A stretch of 64,000 nucleotides of DNA from Sphingopyxis sp. UBA6723. GTDB lineage: Bacteria; Pseudomonadota; Alphaproteobacteria; Sphingomonadales; Sphingomonadaceae. The position numbers and the translations under genes were made by a program. The stretch lies in the NCBI RefSeq assembly GCF_002454115.1, contig NZ_DKIH01000005.1, forward strand, positions 62,001-126,000, read 5' to 3'. Of this stretch, positions 24,950-33,811 are shown one piece after another. Below the pieces are notes generated by a model that saw only the letters and a program-made list of their open reading frames with translations, was not told the origin of the DNA and made no database searches. Position 1 is the first letter of the stretch. Each line of letters starts with the position of its first letter.

Positions 24950-25831
24950 TCAGTCCGCAAGCGAGCGCACGAACCGATAGCTTTTTTGGTCATAACCTCG
25001 TGTTCGGAAGAAGTTATGGGCGTTGTCGATCATGATGTCGCTCATCGCCTCGACTGCGCCGCATCCCGCTCTTGCGAGCGCTTCCAGCGCGGTCTCCATC
25101 ATCGCCGTCGCGACCCCGCTGCGCCGGTGCGGCTTGTCGACCAAAAGCAGCGTGAGCCGTCCCAGCAGGCCGCGGTGGATCGTGGGCACAATCGTCCAGG
25201 CGCAGCAACCGATGACGCCGTCGCGATCGGCGACGACAAGCCCGCCCTGTGTCCGTTTGAGCGATGCGATATTGGCGGCGATGTCGCCGCGTTCGATCCG
25301 GGCGCCAGAGATGTGGCGCAGCAGCCCTGCAAGCGCCGCGGCATCGGCGACCGTTGCGGGGCGAATTTGCCAGTCGGGAGCAGGTCCGATCTTGGCGTCT
25401 TCGTCGGCAACGATACGTAGCACCGGCTTGACGGGCGGCCTAGGGGGCTTGGCAGGGTTTTCGGCGCGCAGCCGCGCTTTCGTCTTGGTGGCCCCAGCCC
25501 GCGCTGGCGTTCGGACCCGGCGCCGCACTACTGACGGTCCCTCGCTCGCTATAATGGGCTTTTTCTTCTTTGCCGGTGGGGCAGGGGAGGTGGTCTCGGC
25601 GGAGAGTTTCCAGGTGCCAAGCGCGCGACCGCGAAGATAGTCTTCGACCTCCTGCGCAGTGGCGGTAAGCCCTTCCTTGCCGATCCCGAGCAAGGCCTCG
25701 CCCTTTGCATCGGTAAGGCCGAATTTGCCGAAATCTCCGACCCCCGGTTTGCGTTTGCGCGATCGCAAAAGCTTCAGCCCGCGATGTTCGGCCATCGCGC
25801 GTAACTGATCAACCGTTGCGGTGGTTATCAC
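24950..25831 (-). CDS. GNAT acetyltransferase with extra N-terminal domain and basic linker
   Basis: A 293-residue three-part protein. Residues 1-70 form a small domain (LRAMAEHRGLKLLRSRKRKPGVGDFGKFGLTD...LTATAQEVEDYLRG). Residues about 75-145 are a Lys/Arg/Pro/Ala linker like those of DNA-binding proteins. Residues about 150-290 are a GNAT fold (IRPATVADAAALAGLL; acetyl-CoA loop around LLLVDKPHRRSGVATAMM). The first domain's RKRKPGVGDFGKFGLTD suggests nucleic-acid contact. It lies near ku and may act on DNA-bound substrates, which is inference. Confidence 0.75.
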   Translation of the reverse strand: MITTATVDQLRAMAEHRGLKLLRSRKRKPGVGDFGKFGLTDAKGEALLGIGKEGLTATAQEVEDYLRGRALGTWKLSAETTSPAPPAKKKKPIIASEGPSVVRRRVRTPARAGATKTKARLRAENPAKPPRPPVKPVLRIVADEDAKIGPAPDWQIRPATVADAAALAGLLRHISGARIERGDIAANIASLKRTQGGLVVADRDGVIGCCAWTIVPTIHRGLLGRLTLLLVDKPHRRSGVATAMMETALEALARAGCGAVEAMSDIMIDNAHNFFRTRGYDQKSYRFVRSLAD

Positions 25832-25921
25832 CGCTCAGCGTCCCGAAGCGCGCAACGCCTGCGCCGCTTCGGGCAAGGCGGCGCGAACCGGGAGTAGGCG
25901 GCATTGGCGACAGGAACGATC

Positions 25922-26188
25922 ATGCGATCCAAGCGCTTGAACTGCATGCGCGTGCATCGGTTCAGCCAATCTTCGACAATCGATCGAATTGCCTATGATG
26001 CCGCCGCCCGGACCCTTTCCATCGCGTTTTATGATAGCGGCAAATATATTTACGACGGCGTACCCGAGACGCTGTTCGAGGCCTTTTGCCGGGCCGGGTC
26101 TGCAGGAGCATTTTTCCACGAGCGGGTCAGGAATCGCTTCAGATTTCGCCGCGATCCCGAGCGCCGGGGCTTCGGACCGAACGCCTGA
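25922..26188 (+). CDS. KTSC domain protein
   Basis: Eighty-eight residues with SSTIDRIAYDAAARTLSIAFYDSGKYIYDGVPETLFEAFCRAGSAGAFFHERVRNRF, the KTSC domain, related to the C-terminal domain of lysyl-tRNA synthetases; its role in stand-alone form is unknown. ATG 25922 was chosen because AGGA lies at 25912-25915; the TTG-started reading from 25904 overlaps that site. It is divergent from the GNAT gene and convergent with ku. Confidence 0.8.
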   Translation: MRSKRLNCMRVHRFSQSSTIDRIAYDAAARTLSIAFYDSGKYIYDGVPETLFEAFCRAGSAGAFFHERVRNRFRFRRDPERRGFGPNA

Positions 26189-26221
26189 CAATGTCCCGCC
26201 GCGCCGCATCGACCAACCCGA

Positions 26222-27100
26222 TCACGCGCGCTTGCGAGCGGGCGTTTTTGCGGCCTTTTTGGCTGGGGTCTTGACCGCGCTTTTCTTGGTGCCGGCGCTC
26301 GATTTGGTAGCGCCTCGACCGCCAACCGATTTCTTGAGTGCTGCCATCAAATCGATGACGTTGGAGCCTTGGGTCTCGCTGCTGCCGCCCTCGCTCTCGA
26401 TGTTGAGCGTCTTGCCCTTCTTCTTGCGTTCGATGAGGTCGCGCAGCGCCTCGACATAACGATCGTGGAAATCGCTGGCATCGAATTTGCCGGTCTTCTT
26501 GTCGATCAAGGTGGTCGCGAGATCGAGCAAATCTTCATCGGGGTCGCCTTCTGCGATATCACGAAAATAGCTTGCAGCCTTGTTCACCTCATCGGCGTAG
26601 CGCAGCGTTTCCATGACGAGACCGCGCCCGCACGGCTTGATGCTGACGACATATTCACGGCCGCGCATCGCGAGTTGCCCCAACCCGACCTTTCGGCTGC
26701 GACGCAGCGCCTCGCGAAGGACGATGAATGCCTCTTCGGCAAGCTCGTCGGCAGGCACGACATAATAGGGCTTTTCGAAATAGATGGCGTCGATGTCATG
26801 CGCCTCGACGAACTGGGTGAGCTCGAGCGTCTTCTTGCTTTCCAGCTTGACCCCCTCAATCTCGTCTTCGTCCAGAATGACATATTCGCCCTTGGCATAT
26901 TCATAGCCCTTGACGATTTCGTCGACATCGACCGGGCCGATGCCGGGAACGACCTTTTCATATTTGATGCGCTTGCCCGATGGTTCGTGGATCTGGTTGA
27001 ACGCGATGGTGGCGCCGCTTTTCGTGGCGCTATAGATTTCGACTGGAATCGAGACCAGCGCCAGCCTGATCTGGCCCTTCCAATAGGGTCGTACAGCCAT
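26222..27100 (-). CDS. ku: DNA end-binding protein Ku
   Basis: A 292-residue bacterial Ku. The opening MAVRPYWKGQIRLALVSIPVEIYSATKS, then FNQIHEPSGKRIKYEKVVPG, EIVKGYEYAKGEYVILDEDEIE and FEKPYYVVP, are the Ku core. The C-terminal 35 residues form a Lys/Ala-rich tail (KTPAKKAAKTPARKRA), typical of bacterial Ku for DNA threading and ligase contact. It binds double-strand break ends and recruits LigD for non-homologous end joining. No ligD lies in this window. The start ATG 27100 follows AAGGAG. A YTAAC-N4-ATCAW motif lies 135 bp upstream. Confidence 0.95.
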   Translation of the reverse strand: MAVRPYWKGQIRLALVSIPVEIYSATKSGATIAFNQIHEPSGKRIKYEKVVPGIGPVDVDEIVKGYEYAKGEYVILDEDEIEGVKLESKKTLELTQFVEAHDIDAIYFEKPYYVVPADELAEEAFIVLREALRRSRKVGLGQLAMRGREYVVSIKPCGRGLVMETLRYADEVNKAASYFRDIAEGDPDEDLLDLATTLIDKKTGKFDASDFHDRYVEALRDLIERKKKGKTLNIESEGGSSETQGSNVIDLMAALKKSVGGRGATKSSAGTKKSAVKTPAKKAAKTPARKRA

Positions 27101-27235
27101 GATCTTCTCCTTTGATGCTCCTCGTTCAATTCGCGATGACGACGGACGTTCCACTCTGACGTGCGCGCCGCGATATCGCGCGGATCTTCGGGAACTGCGG
27201 TCGGCAATATGGTTTTCACGATCCGGAAATTCGGA

Positions 27236-27249
27236 TTAACCTCGATCAA
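27236..27249 (+). promoter_or_regulatory. YTAAC-N4-ATCAW motif between ku and hydrolase (TTAACCTCGATCAA)
   Basis: A perfect copy, identical to 15673-15686. For the plus-strand hydrolase, centre plus 41.5 gives 27284, only six bases before its candidate ATG (27290), which is class II activator geometry. It also lies 135 bp upstream of ku on the other strand. Confidence 0.6.
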
Positions 27250-27289
27250 TTTGGGGCAACAATGCCCCTCGTCGGCGCTTTGTCGGGCC

Positions 27290-28096
27290 ATGACCCATGC
27301 AAGAATGAACGCCGCAGGTGCGGCAACGCCCCTTCCGCCATCGCCCTGGATCGCCGCGGCCGAGCTGCCGCGGGCCGTGTCGGAATTCGGCCTGCTCGCT
27401 GCGAGCATCCCGGGCCTTCTGCGCAGTGCGGCACGCGGCGACGGACACCCCGTGCTGGTTCTACCCGGCCTGCTTGCCGGAGACCGGTCGACCGCTGCGC
27501 TTCGCGCTATCCTTACCAGGCTCGGCTTTGACGCTCGTGGCTGGGGTCTCGGGCGCAACCGCGGACCGCGCGCGATAGGTTCGCGCGGCGAACGCCTTCA
27601 GGCGCGAGTGGAGGTGCTGGCTGAAGAAACCGGGCGCAAGGTGAGTCTGGTCGGCTGGAGCCTTGGCGGGCTCTATGCGCGTCTGCTCGCCCGGCGCTTG
27701 CCAGCCCAGGTTCGTCAGGTGATCACGCTGGGGTCGCCTATCATGGATAAGGGCAGGGCGACCAATGCCGGCGAAATTTTCGAGATCGTCAGCGGCACGG
27801 CGCGGAACGATCGCGCCAACCGTGCCTTGCTTGCGGAACTGGCGGCGCCGTGTCCCATACCCTCGTCGGCGCTATACAGCCGATCCGACGGCGTTTGTGC
27901 GTGGCAGGTCTGCCGCGAGACGCCTGGCGCGCAGCGGGAGAATATTGAAGTCTTTGGCAGCCATTGCGGCCTTGGGGTCAATCCCAGCGTGATCTTCGCG
28001 GTGGCCGATCGGCTGGCCCAAACCGAAGGCCAATGGAAGCCCTTTGCGCCGCGTGGCTGGGCCACCTGGGCCTATCCGGCGCCCGGCCATGCCTGA
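27290..28096 (+). CDS. Alpha/beta hydrolase (lipase/acyltransferase-like)
   Basis: A 268-residue hydrolase. VLVLPGLLAGDRST is the strand with the oxyanion region, VSLVGWSLGGLYARLLAR the nucleophile elbow (GxSxG, Ser), and VFGSHCGLGVNPSVI holds the likely catalytic His. An Asp in YSRSDGVCAW may complete the triad. The pattern (WSLGG, then LITLGSP) is like membrane-associated lipases or PHA-linked hydrolases; the substrate is unknown. Two ATGs (27290, 27305) are possible and the longer frame from 27161 would cross the regulatory motif. It is divergent from ku. Confidence 0.8.
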   Translation: MTHARMNAAGAATPLPPSPWIAAAELPRAVSEFGLLAASIPGLLRSAARGDGHPVLVLPGLLAGDRSTAALRAILTRLGFDARGWGLGRNRGPRAIGSRGERLQARVEVLAEETGRKVSLVGWSLGGLYARLLARRLPAQVRQVITLGSPIMDKGRATNAGEIFEIVSGTARNDRANRALLAELAAPCPIPSSALYSRSDGVCAWQVCRETPGAQRENIEVFGSHCGLGVNPSVIFAVADRLAQTEGQWKPFAPRGWATWAYPAPGHA

Positions 28097-28181
28097 ATTG
28101 GCAGGCACGCATCGCCGCGCCGTAACTTTTGCCCGCGCCACCATGGCCGGACATTGGGAACAACGCCCTGCGCTGGCAGCA

Positions 28182-29267
28182 TCATGCCCCGTTGGTGCAT
28201 GCCTGCATGGGGGCGAGGTCGGTGCGTGCCAAAGGCAGTTTCGCAACCGCTCGCGTTCCGGGCGCGTGGCGCTCGGGGTGCATTTTCTCGTAGCGAATGT
28301 CCGCATGGTGCGGGCGTGCGAGCGCAGAGATAAGACGGGTTCCCAATCCGGTGCCGCGCACCGCGCCGCCTTGGGGCCAACCCACGCCATCATCCTCGAC
28401 CGCGAGCTCGAGCGTCATCTCGTGGATCGAAAGCAAGATGCGGACTTCGCCGGTGCTGCCATCATAGGCGTATTTGCAGGCATTGCTGACCCACTCGTTG
28501 ACGATCATCCCCAGCGCGACGGCCTTGTCCGTCGAGATTTTCAGCCGCGGCGCTTCGGCGCGAACGCTGCGGATAGCGTCGCCCGTTGACCAAGTGGTGG
28601 CAAGATCGGCAGCAAGTCCTTCAAGATACTCGTCGATCGCAACATATTCCACATCGTCGCTTGTGTAGAGCCGTCGGTTCACATGCGCGATCGTCGCGAT
28701 GCGCTGCTGCGTTTGCTGGAGCGCTTCGCGCGCGCCAGCGTCACTGAGCGCGCGCGACTGTAGCGCGATGAACGACATCACCATCTGGAGATTGTTGGCG
28801 ACGCGGTGGTTCACCTCCTTGAGGAGAGCTTCGAGGCGGGCGTTGCTCACCCTGAGATCGGCCTCTGCCCGCTCGCGGTCATGCCGAAGCTGCGCGCGCT
28901 CAAGGACCTGGTCGAAGCTGCTCGCAAGGAGGTTGAAAAAATCCTCGCCCACCGACTTCACGACATAATCGTCGGCCCCCGATTTGAGCGCTGCCACGGC
29001 GATGCGGCTTTCCTCCGATCCGGTCACATACACGACCGGCGGGCAGGCAGGCAGCGCGCGCAGCGCCTCGAGCGTCTGGAGCCCGTCCATTCCTGGCATG
29101 TAATGATCGACTGCAACGAGGTCGAAATTGTCGCAGGCAACCAGCGCCAGCCCTTCACTGCCACTCGAAGCCAGGCTCACCTCATAACCCTTGCGAGTGA
29201 GCCCGCGCGCGACGAGGCGTCGGATCCCTTCGTCATCGTCGATGTATAATATGCGCACTGGCGCCAC
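28182..29267 (-). CDS. Receiver-histidine kinase protein, HisKA_2/HWE type
   Basis: A 361-residue protein with an N-terminal receiver domain (about 5-120: ILYIDDDEG, phospho-Asp in AVDHYMPGMDG, Lys in VVKSV). It is fused to a histidine kinase of the HisKA_2/HWE class (EVNHRVANNLQMVMSFIALQSR, phospho-His in NHRV; ATPase box VNEWVSNACKYAYDG and VEDDGVGWP). There are no membrane segments. Such kinases often feed the alphaproteobacterial general stress system (PhyR), but no PhyR is in the window. It is one base from the next receiver gene (29269), forming a signalling operon with the CHASE3 kinase upstream. Confidence 0.88.
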   Translation of the reverse strand: MAPVRILYIDDDEGIRRLVARGLTRKGYEVSLASSGSEGLALVACDNFDLVAVDHYMPGMDGLQTLEALRALPACPPVVYVTGSEESRIAVAALKSGADDYVVKSVGEDFFNLLASSFDQVLERAQLRHDRERAEADLRVSNARLEALLKEVNHRVANNLQMVMSFIALQSRALSDAGAREALQQTQQRIATIAHVNRRLYTSDDVEYVAIDEYLEGLAADLATTWSTGDAIRSVRAEAPRLKISTDKAVALGMIVNEWVSNACKYAYDGSTGEVRILLSIHEMTLELAVEDDGVGWPQGGAVRGTGLGTRLISALARPHHADIRYEKMHPERHAPGTRAVAKLPLARTDLAPMQACTNGA

Positions 29268-29268
29268 G

Positions 29269-29721
29269 TCAGATCGGGTCCGGATCGGGAACCTGGATCA
29301 CCGAGAGGAACAGCCCGAGCTGACGGATCGCATCCGCGAAGCTCTCATAATTTACCGGCTTGGTGATATAGACATTGCAGCCGAGGTCGTAACAGCGCTG
29401 GATTTCGACCTTGTCGTCGGTGGTCGTCAGCACCACGACCGGAGTGCGTCGCAGCGCGCTGTCGTCGGCTTTGATCTTGGCGAGAATGTCGGTGCCGCTC
29501 ATGTCGGGCAAGTTGAGGTCGAGAAGGATCAGCGCCGGTCCGTTGCGGACCGGACCCTCGTCGGCATCGTAGAGAAAGGCGAGCGCGCTGCCGCCATCGG
29601 TAAAGTGATGGATCGTGTTCGAAATCCCGGCGCGCCGGATATTTTTTTCGATCAGGCGCGCATGACCCTCGTCATCCTCGATCATCACAATATTGACCGG
29701 TTGGTGTTCAGTCATCGCCAT
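29269..29721 (-). CDS. Single-domain response regulator (Rcp1/CheY-like)
   Basis: A 150-residue stand-alone receiver: NIVMIEDDEGHARLIEKNIRRAG at the acidic pocket, phospho-Asp in LILLDLNLPDMSG, Thr in VVLTTT and Lys in YITKPVNYESF. The Rcp1-type DDEGHA and the long linker are typical of receivers paired with bacteriophytochrome-like or CHASE-type kinases. No output domain. It overlaps the end of the kinase gene at 29708, so kinase, receiver and second kinase are co-expressed. Confidence 0.88.
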   Translation of the reverse strand: MAMTEHQPVNIVMIEDDEGHARLIEKNIRRAGISNTIHHFTDGGSALAFLYDADEGPVRNGPALILLDLNLPDMSGTDILAKIKADDSALRRTPVVVLTTTDDKVEIQRCYDLGCNVYITKPVNYESFADAIRQLGLFLSVIQVPDPDPI

Positions 29722-31210
29722 TACCGCCTTGCCATTCGCTCGGCAGGATCAGTCGAAAGGTCGATCCTTCCCCCAATGCCGATGCCACTTCAATGAATCC
29801 GCCGAGGCGATAAGCGAGCGCCCGCGCATGCGCAAGGCCGATGCCTTCGCCGGGTTGATCCTGCGCCCCCGAGCGCCGAAACAGATCGAATATCCGCTCA
29901 TGATCCCGGGGGTCGATCCCACGGCCATTGTCGCTGACCTCGACGATGACGCGGCCATATTCGGTGCGGCCGGTAACCCCGATTTGACCCGCCACGCCCG
30001 GCTTCAGATATTTCAACGCATTTTCGATCAGGTTCGACAGAATCTGTTCGACCGCGACGCGGTCGTTGATGACCGGGGGGAGGGGCTCGATGGTGAGCGT
30101 GGTACCGGTTTCCTCGACACGGTGATGCAGGCTGTCGCTGATCCCGCCTGCGATCGCGGTGAGATCGAGGGGTTCGGGGGCGAGTGTGCGGCGGCCCTGC
30201 CGCGACAATTGCAGGATCGCATTGATCAGCCGATCCATTTTCTGCGTCGAGCTGCGGATGAAACCGATCGCCTCGGGCAGATCCTCATCGATCGCGAGGC
30301 GGGTGCCGCTGTCGGGCGCGGCCCAGCCCTCGGCGTCGCTCCGCTCGATATAACCTGCAATCGCTTTGCGCGCCGCTTCAAGCTCGGCCGTGAATCCCAT
30401 GACATTGACGAGGGGGGATCGCAGGTCGTGCGAGACGATGTAGGCAAACCGCTGGATCTCGCTGTTCGCGCGCTGGAGTTCGGCGGTGCGGGCATCGACA
30501 AGCTGTTCGAGACCCGCGTTCAGATTGTTAAGCTCTTCCCGCGAATCCCGCAAATCGGCCAGATTGCGACGCACGAGGAAGAGCGTCGCGGCGGCGACGA
30601 TCAGGATCAATAGGCCGGTGCCGGCGAGCGTGGCGGTAAAGAGAAACTGCGTCTGCTGCTGTCGCGCCTCCCGGCTCCGCAGCAGGCGCAGTTCTTCGTC
30701 CAACATTGTGTCGACGACGCGGCGCGCCTCGCGAACGTACCCGACGCCGGTATCGCTCATGAAATTCGCGATCATTTCCTGCCGCGCCGCGCCGGTAAGC
30801 TGCACCGAACGGCGGTGATAGATGCCGTAGGCATCGAGCAAAGCGCGCAATCTCGCCGTGCGCTGCTGCTGCCGCGGATTGTCGCGGGTGAGATCCATCA
30901 AAGCCGCCAGGTTCTTGCGCGCGCCGACCTCAGCCTCGCCCATGATCGTCGCAAAGGCGGGATTGCCGGTCAAAAGCAGGCCGCGGCGCGCGGTTTCCAG
31001 CCGCTCGTTGGAACTTGCAAACCCCCCGAGGCGCACCTCGACCGCGAGCGTATGCGATACGAGCGCGGCGCTCGCTTCATTGTCGCGCTGAGCCCAGAAC
31101 ACCGCCGCCGCCGCGACGAGAAGTGCCGCAAAGCCGACACCAAGGAGGACGATGATGGCACGATTGGCGCGCGCGTCGCGCCCCAAAGGTGCTGGCTTGC
31201 CCAGTTTCAT
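29708..31210 (-). CDS. Membrane sensor histidine kinase with CHASE3 domain
   Basis: A 500-residue kinase. TM1 (about 18-40) and TM2 (about 190-213) flank a periplasmic CHASE3-type helical domain (ETARRGLLLTGNPAF). A coiled coil (LRDSREELNNLNAGLEQLV) leads to HisKA (FAYIVSHDLRSPLVNVMGFTAEL, phospho-His) and HATPase_c (LIENALKYLKPG, VSDNGRGIDP, GEGIGLAHARAL). It probably signals through the adjacent receiver at 29269. It is the first gene of the three-gene signalling operon. Confidence 0.9.
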   Translation of the reverse strand: MKLGKPAPLGRDARANRAIIVLLGVGFAALLVAAAAVFWAQRDNEASAALVSHTLAVEVRLGGFASSNERLETARRGLLLTGNPAFATIMGEAEVGARKNLAALMDLTRDNPRQQQRTARLRALLDAYGIYHRRSVQLTGAARQEMIANFMSDTGVGYVREARRVVDTMLDEELRLLRSREARQQQTQFLFTATLAGTGLLILIVAAATLFLVRRNLADLRDSREELNNLNAGLEQLVDARTAELQRANSEIQRFAYIVSHDLRSPLVNVMGFTAELEAARKAIAGYIERSDAEGWAAPDSGTRLAIDEDLPEAIGFIRSSTQKMDRLINAILQLSRQGRRTLAPEPLDLTAIAGGISDSLHHRVEETGTTLTIEPLPPVINDRVAVEQILSNLIENALKYLKPGVAGQIGVTGRTEYGRVIVEVSDNGRGIDPRDHERIFDLFRRSGAQDQPGEGIGLAHARALAYRLGGFIEVASALGEGSTFRLILPSEWQGGNGDD

Positions 31211-31342
31211 ACGGAACCCATATCCCGATCACTCGACGCCAGTTGGCGGCGCGGCCACCGTCATAGGGAAGAGCGTATTTCTGGCAAGCACCAAGCCCGC
31301 GGCGCTCCGGAGTGCGCCCCGCTGCGCGGCGCCAGCAACTCG

Positions 31343-31708
31343 TCAGGCCAAGCTACTGAGACAAGCGATCAATTCTTGCGGGCGATAGGGTTTGGGAAGA
31401 AACAGGCTCCCGATCGGCAAGACGATATCGCTTGCGGGTATGCGGCCCGATGTGACGATGATTGCGACGGGCGGCCAGCGCTCGCGAACGCAGGCCGCCA
31501 ATTTTACCCCGTCCATCGATCCGGGCATCTCGATGTCGGTAAAAATGATCCGAATGTCTGGGCACATCTCGAGCAGCGCCATGGCTTCGTCGGCATTGCC
31601 AGCTTGGAGCGCATGATAGCCTGCGGATTCGATCGTATCGGCCGTTGATAGCAGTACGAGCGGATCGTCTTCGACGACGAGGACGACAACGGGCAAATTA
31701 TTGGGCAC
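31343..31708 (-). CDS. Single-domain response regulator
   Basis: A 121-residue receiver. Acidic pair in VLVVEDDPLVLL, phospho-Asp in IIFTDIEMPGSMDG, Thr/Ser in IIVTSGR and Lys in LFLPKPYRPQEL. The start GTG 31708 follows GAGGAG, and the upstream extension to 31819 is unlikely. No output domain; it may act as a phosphate shuttle or sink for the kinases nearby. Confidence 0.85.
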   Translation of the reverse strand: MPNNLPVVVLVVEDDPLVLLSTADTIESAGYHALQAGNADEAMALLEMCPDIRIIFTDIEMPGSMDGVKLAACVRERWPPVAIIVTSGRIPASDIVLPIGSLFLPKPYRPQELIACLSSLA

Positions 31709-32208
31709 TCTTGCTCTCCTCGCGTCCGAATTCGCGCCAGCGGTCGGCGCTTCAAGGTCGGTCAGCAATATGCCGATGGCCCATATGAGCTTAACGCCCC
31801 CGCGCTCGATTAGTCCCATCTCGATTCAGCGACTTGAAGATAGTCTGTGGAACGGCACAGCGGCGCGCGGATCACCGGCGACGTCGACCGCGCCGAGCGG
31901 ACCGATGACGCGCGCGGCGACATGGCGCTTTGCCGAAGGCAAGTTCACGGACCAAATGCCAAAGGCCGACGCAGAGAAACGCATACCGGAAATGCCCCAG
32001 CGTTTGTCACTGCGGCGCTTTGCTGGGCTATCTCGGCGGGTCGCGAACGCGGGTGCAGGGCGCTCTTGTTTCCGATCGGTAAAGCCTGTTCGGCTTCGTA
32101 GATTTTATCCCGGTGCGGCTCGCGCCATTCGGCACTGCTTTGCGCGCGGGCGCTTTGATCGCGGGCGAGTTCTCCGCCACGATCGCAAAATGTCGTCGCT
32201 GGCCGCCT
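31709..32208. other. Intergenic stretch, no supported feature
   Basis: About 500 bp upstream of the receiver gene and downstream of the gene at 32209. An open frame at 31701-32225 has no domain, no ribosome binding site and the composition of chance sequence. No regulatory motif of the types noted elsewhere was seen. Confidence 0.5.
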
Positions 32209-32547
32209 TCACGGCTGGCCTTTGAACCAGGGCGCATAAGGTGTGCTGCTCGCCATCTGCCGATTATAGTCGGGCGCGCCGTCGTCCCACCAGACCGGTC
32301 CTCGTTCGCCAAGGGCGCGCTTTGTCTTATCAACCGTCGCTCTCGCGTTGCGCTCGGCCAGCGTATCGCCCGTCATCTTCGCCGCACCGACAGCGCGGCG
32401 AGCGTTCATCAGAGCGCCGACCAGGCGCGCTCGCTCCCCCTCGCTTAAATTCGGGTCCGACATGCGCCAAAGCCTGCCGCGCACGACAAAATATCGCCCG
32501 TCGGGCGTAACGGGATGGTGGATCGAAGCGGAACTGGCGTCGGTCAT
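32209..32547 (-). CDS. Conserved hypothetical protein (GRLWRMSDP / RGPVWWDDGAPD type)
   Basis: A 112-residue soluble protein with HHPVTPDGRYFVVRGRLWRMSDPNLSEGERARLVGALMNARRAV, then a Lys/Arg-rich helix and the end RALGERGPVWWDDGAPDYNR. I recognise the pattern as a small conserved alphaproteobacterial family of unknown function. The start ATG 32547 gives the family-typical N-terminus. It stands alone on the minus strand. Confidence 0.75.
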   Translation of the reverse strand: MTDASSASIHHPVTPDGRYFVVRGRLWRMSDPNLSEGERARLVGALMNARRAVGAAKMTGDTLAERNARATVDKTKRALGERGPVWWDDGAPDYNRQMASSTPYAPWFKGQP

Positions 32548-32964
32548 TGTCGGTGACTTTCCACGGTCGTTGCGGAGTATCGCGACATCCTGCTGCGGTC
32601 TCCAAGGGAGCGACAGGAACTGGGTGCTTCCACTAGCTTTGCGCAACCGCCGCATCTTAACTGTTGTGCATATTCGGTTCCGCTAAAACGGCATCTGACA
32701 CGCCGGCTCGAACGTCGTTTAACGCGCTCGCCGAGACCACTCTTTATGAGCGAACCGCACGGCCGTGCCGCTCCCAGACATCGTCGGTTTCCGCTCATTC
32801 GGGAGTCATGCAGCGTCATTTATCGGGGCTGCGGCGGGCCGCGTGCCGCCGTTGTGCGCGCGTCGATACTGAAGACAGCTCTATAATCCTCTCACCGCCG
32901 TCAGTGGATCCAATCATCGACAGCGGTCCCCCTGGCGTGATTCCGCTGGCGGCTGGGGATCGCA
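32548..32964. other. Intergenic stretch, no supported feature
   Basis: GGAACC near 32680 on the minus strand recalls an EcfG -35 element, but the following GTT is two to three bases too close. No coding frame is convincing. Confidence 0.45.
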
Positions 32965-33369
32965 TTACGGCGTGGGAAGTTTCACCTCGGGAAGCGCTGC
33001 CAGATCAGCCTTGGTCATCGTGGTTGCCAGATCCGTATCGTCGCCAGCTACGCGGGTTTTCAATCCCGTAATCGGCACATGGACGTAGCGGTCGGGATTG
33101 CTGTCTTCGATTTCAACGAGCAGGCGATCGACCTTGCCGTCGGGCCCGCGCAGGATCTGCGCAACGTCGCCGAGCTCCATGCCCTTCGCATCGAGGAGTT
33201 CGGCGTCGAGAAGCTGGGCCTCACTCAGCCCCAGTGCGGCGGGGAGCGGTCCCGCCACCCTCGCGCTGGTTTCGGCCGCCTTCTCGAGACGGTCTTCGGC
33301 AGCCTCATTCTTATCGGCGCAGGCCGACAAGCAGGCGGTCGACAGGGCAATGACGAGAAGTGAGCGCAT
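32965..33369 (-). CDS. Lipoprotein with PRC-barrel-like domain
   Basis: A 134-residue protein with a lipoprotein signal (LLVIALSTACLSAC, lipid Cys near residue 17). An acidic helix follows, and then a PRC-barrel-like part: LLDAKGMELGDVAQILRGPDGKVDRLLVEIEDSNPDRYVHVPI. PRC barrels in small exported proteins are common among alphaproteobacterial stress genes; the role is unknown. The start ATG 33369 is preceded by GGAAAG; the reading extended to 33600 is antisense to the DUF1328 gene region. Confidence 0.75.
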   Translation of the reverse strand: MRSLLVIALSTACLSACADKNEAAEDRLEKAAETSARVAGPLPAALGLSEAQLLDAELLDAKGMELGDVAQILRGPDGKVDRLLVEIEDSNPDRYVHVPITGLKTRVAGDDTDLATTMTKADLAALPEVKLPTP

Positions 33370-33514
33370 GTGATTTCTTTCCAAGCAATTCTCGGCGACG
33401 CTTTTGGTCTCGCCGGGGGGCTGCCAGAGCTCGACTATGAACCCCGAAAAGGTGTCGGCGCTGCCGACACCGAAGCGGTTGCGCGAGCAATGACGGGCTC
33501 GCGAGCCAGTAACG

Positions 33515-33688
33515 TCAGGGTAAAGTTCGCCGCCCGCCGCGACCGAACACAAAGCCGACCACGACCAGAACGACCGCAATGACAAGCAAAATCTTCGCAA
33601 AGTCAGCAGAGAGGCCGGCGACGCCGCCGAAGCCGAGCAGCGCCGCCACGAGCGCGATCACTGCGAATATGATGGCCCATTTGAACAT
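33515..33688 (-). CDS. DUF1328 small membrane protein
   Basis: Fifty-seven residues with two membrane segments: MFKWAIIFAVIALVAALLGFGGVAG and ILLVIAVVLVVVGFVFGRG. This is the DUF1328/YtjA family, found widely next to stress genes, function unknown. ATG 33688 is preceded by AAGGGATGA, a usable ribosome binding site. An exact EcfG-type promoter lies 98-123 bp upstream. Confidence 0.88.
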   Translation of the reverse strand: MFKWAIIFAVIALVAALLGFGGVAGLSADFAKILLVIAVVLVVVGFVFGRGGRRTLP

Positions 33689-33785
33689 ATTGTCATCCCT
33701 TCAAAGACACGATCCCGCCGCTCCCGCGCGAAGGCGCCAGAGCCGTGGAAATCACCGCCAAATCATCTTGCATGGATAGAGCGAT

Positions 33786-33811
33786 AACGCCGGTCACTGG
33801 CAAAAAGTTCC
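33786..33811 (-). promoter_or_regulatory. EcfG-type general stress promoter ahead of DUF1328 gene
   Basis: On the minus strand: GGAAC (33811-33807), 17-base spacer, CGTT (33789-33786). This exactly matches the alphaproteobacterial EcfG consensus GGAAC-N16/17-CGTT and lies about 100 bp upstream of the gene start. Confidence 0.6.

Noticed and set aside
27191..27214. GGAAC-N15-GGTT upstream of the hydrolase as an EcfG promoter
   Set aside because: The spacer is one to two bases short and the -10 has a mismatch.
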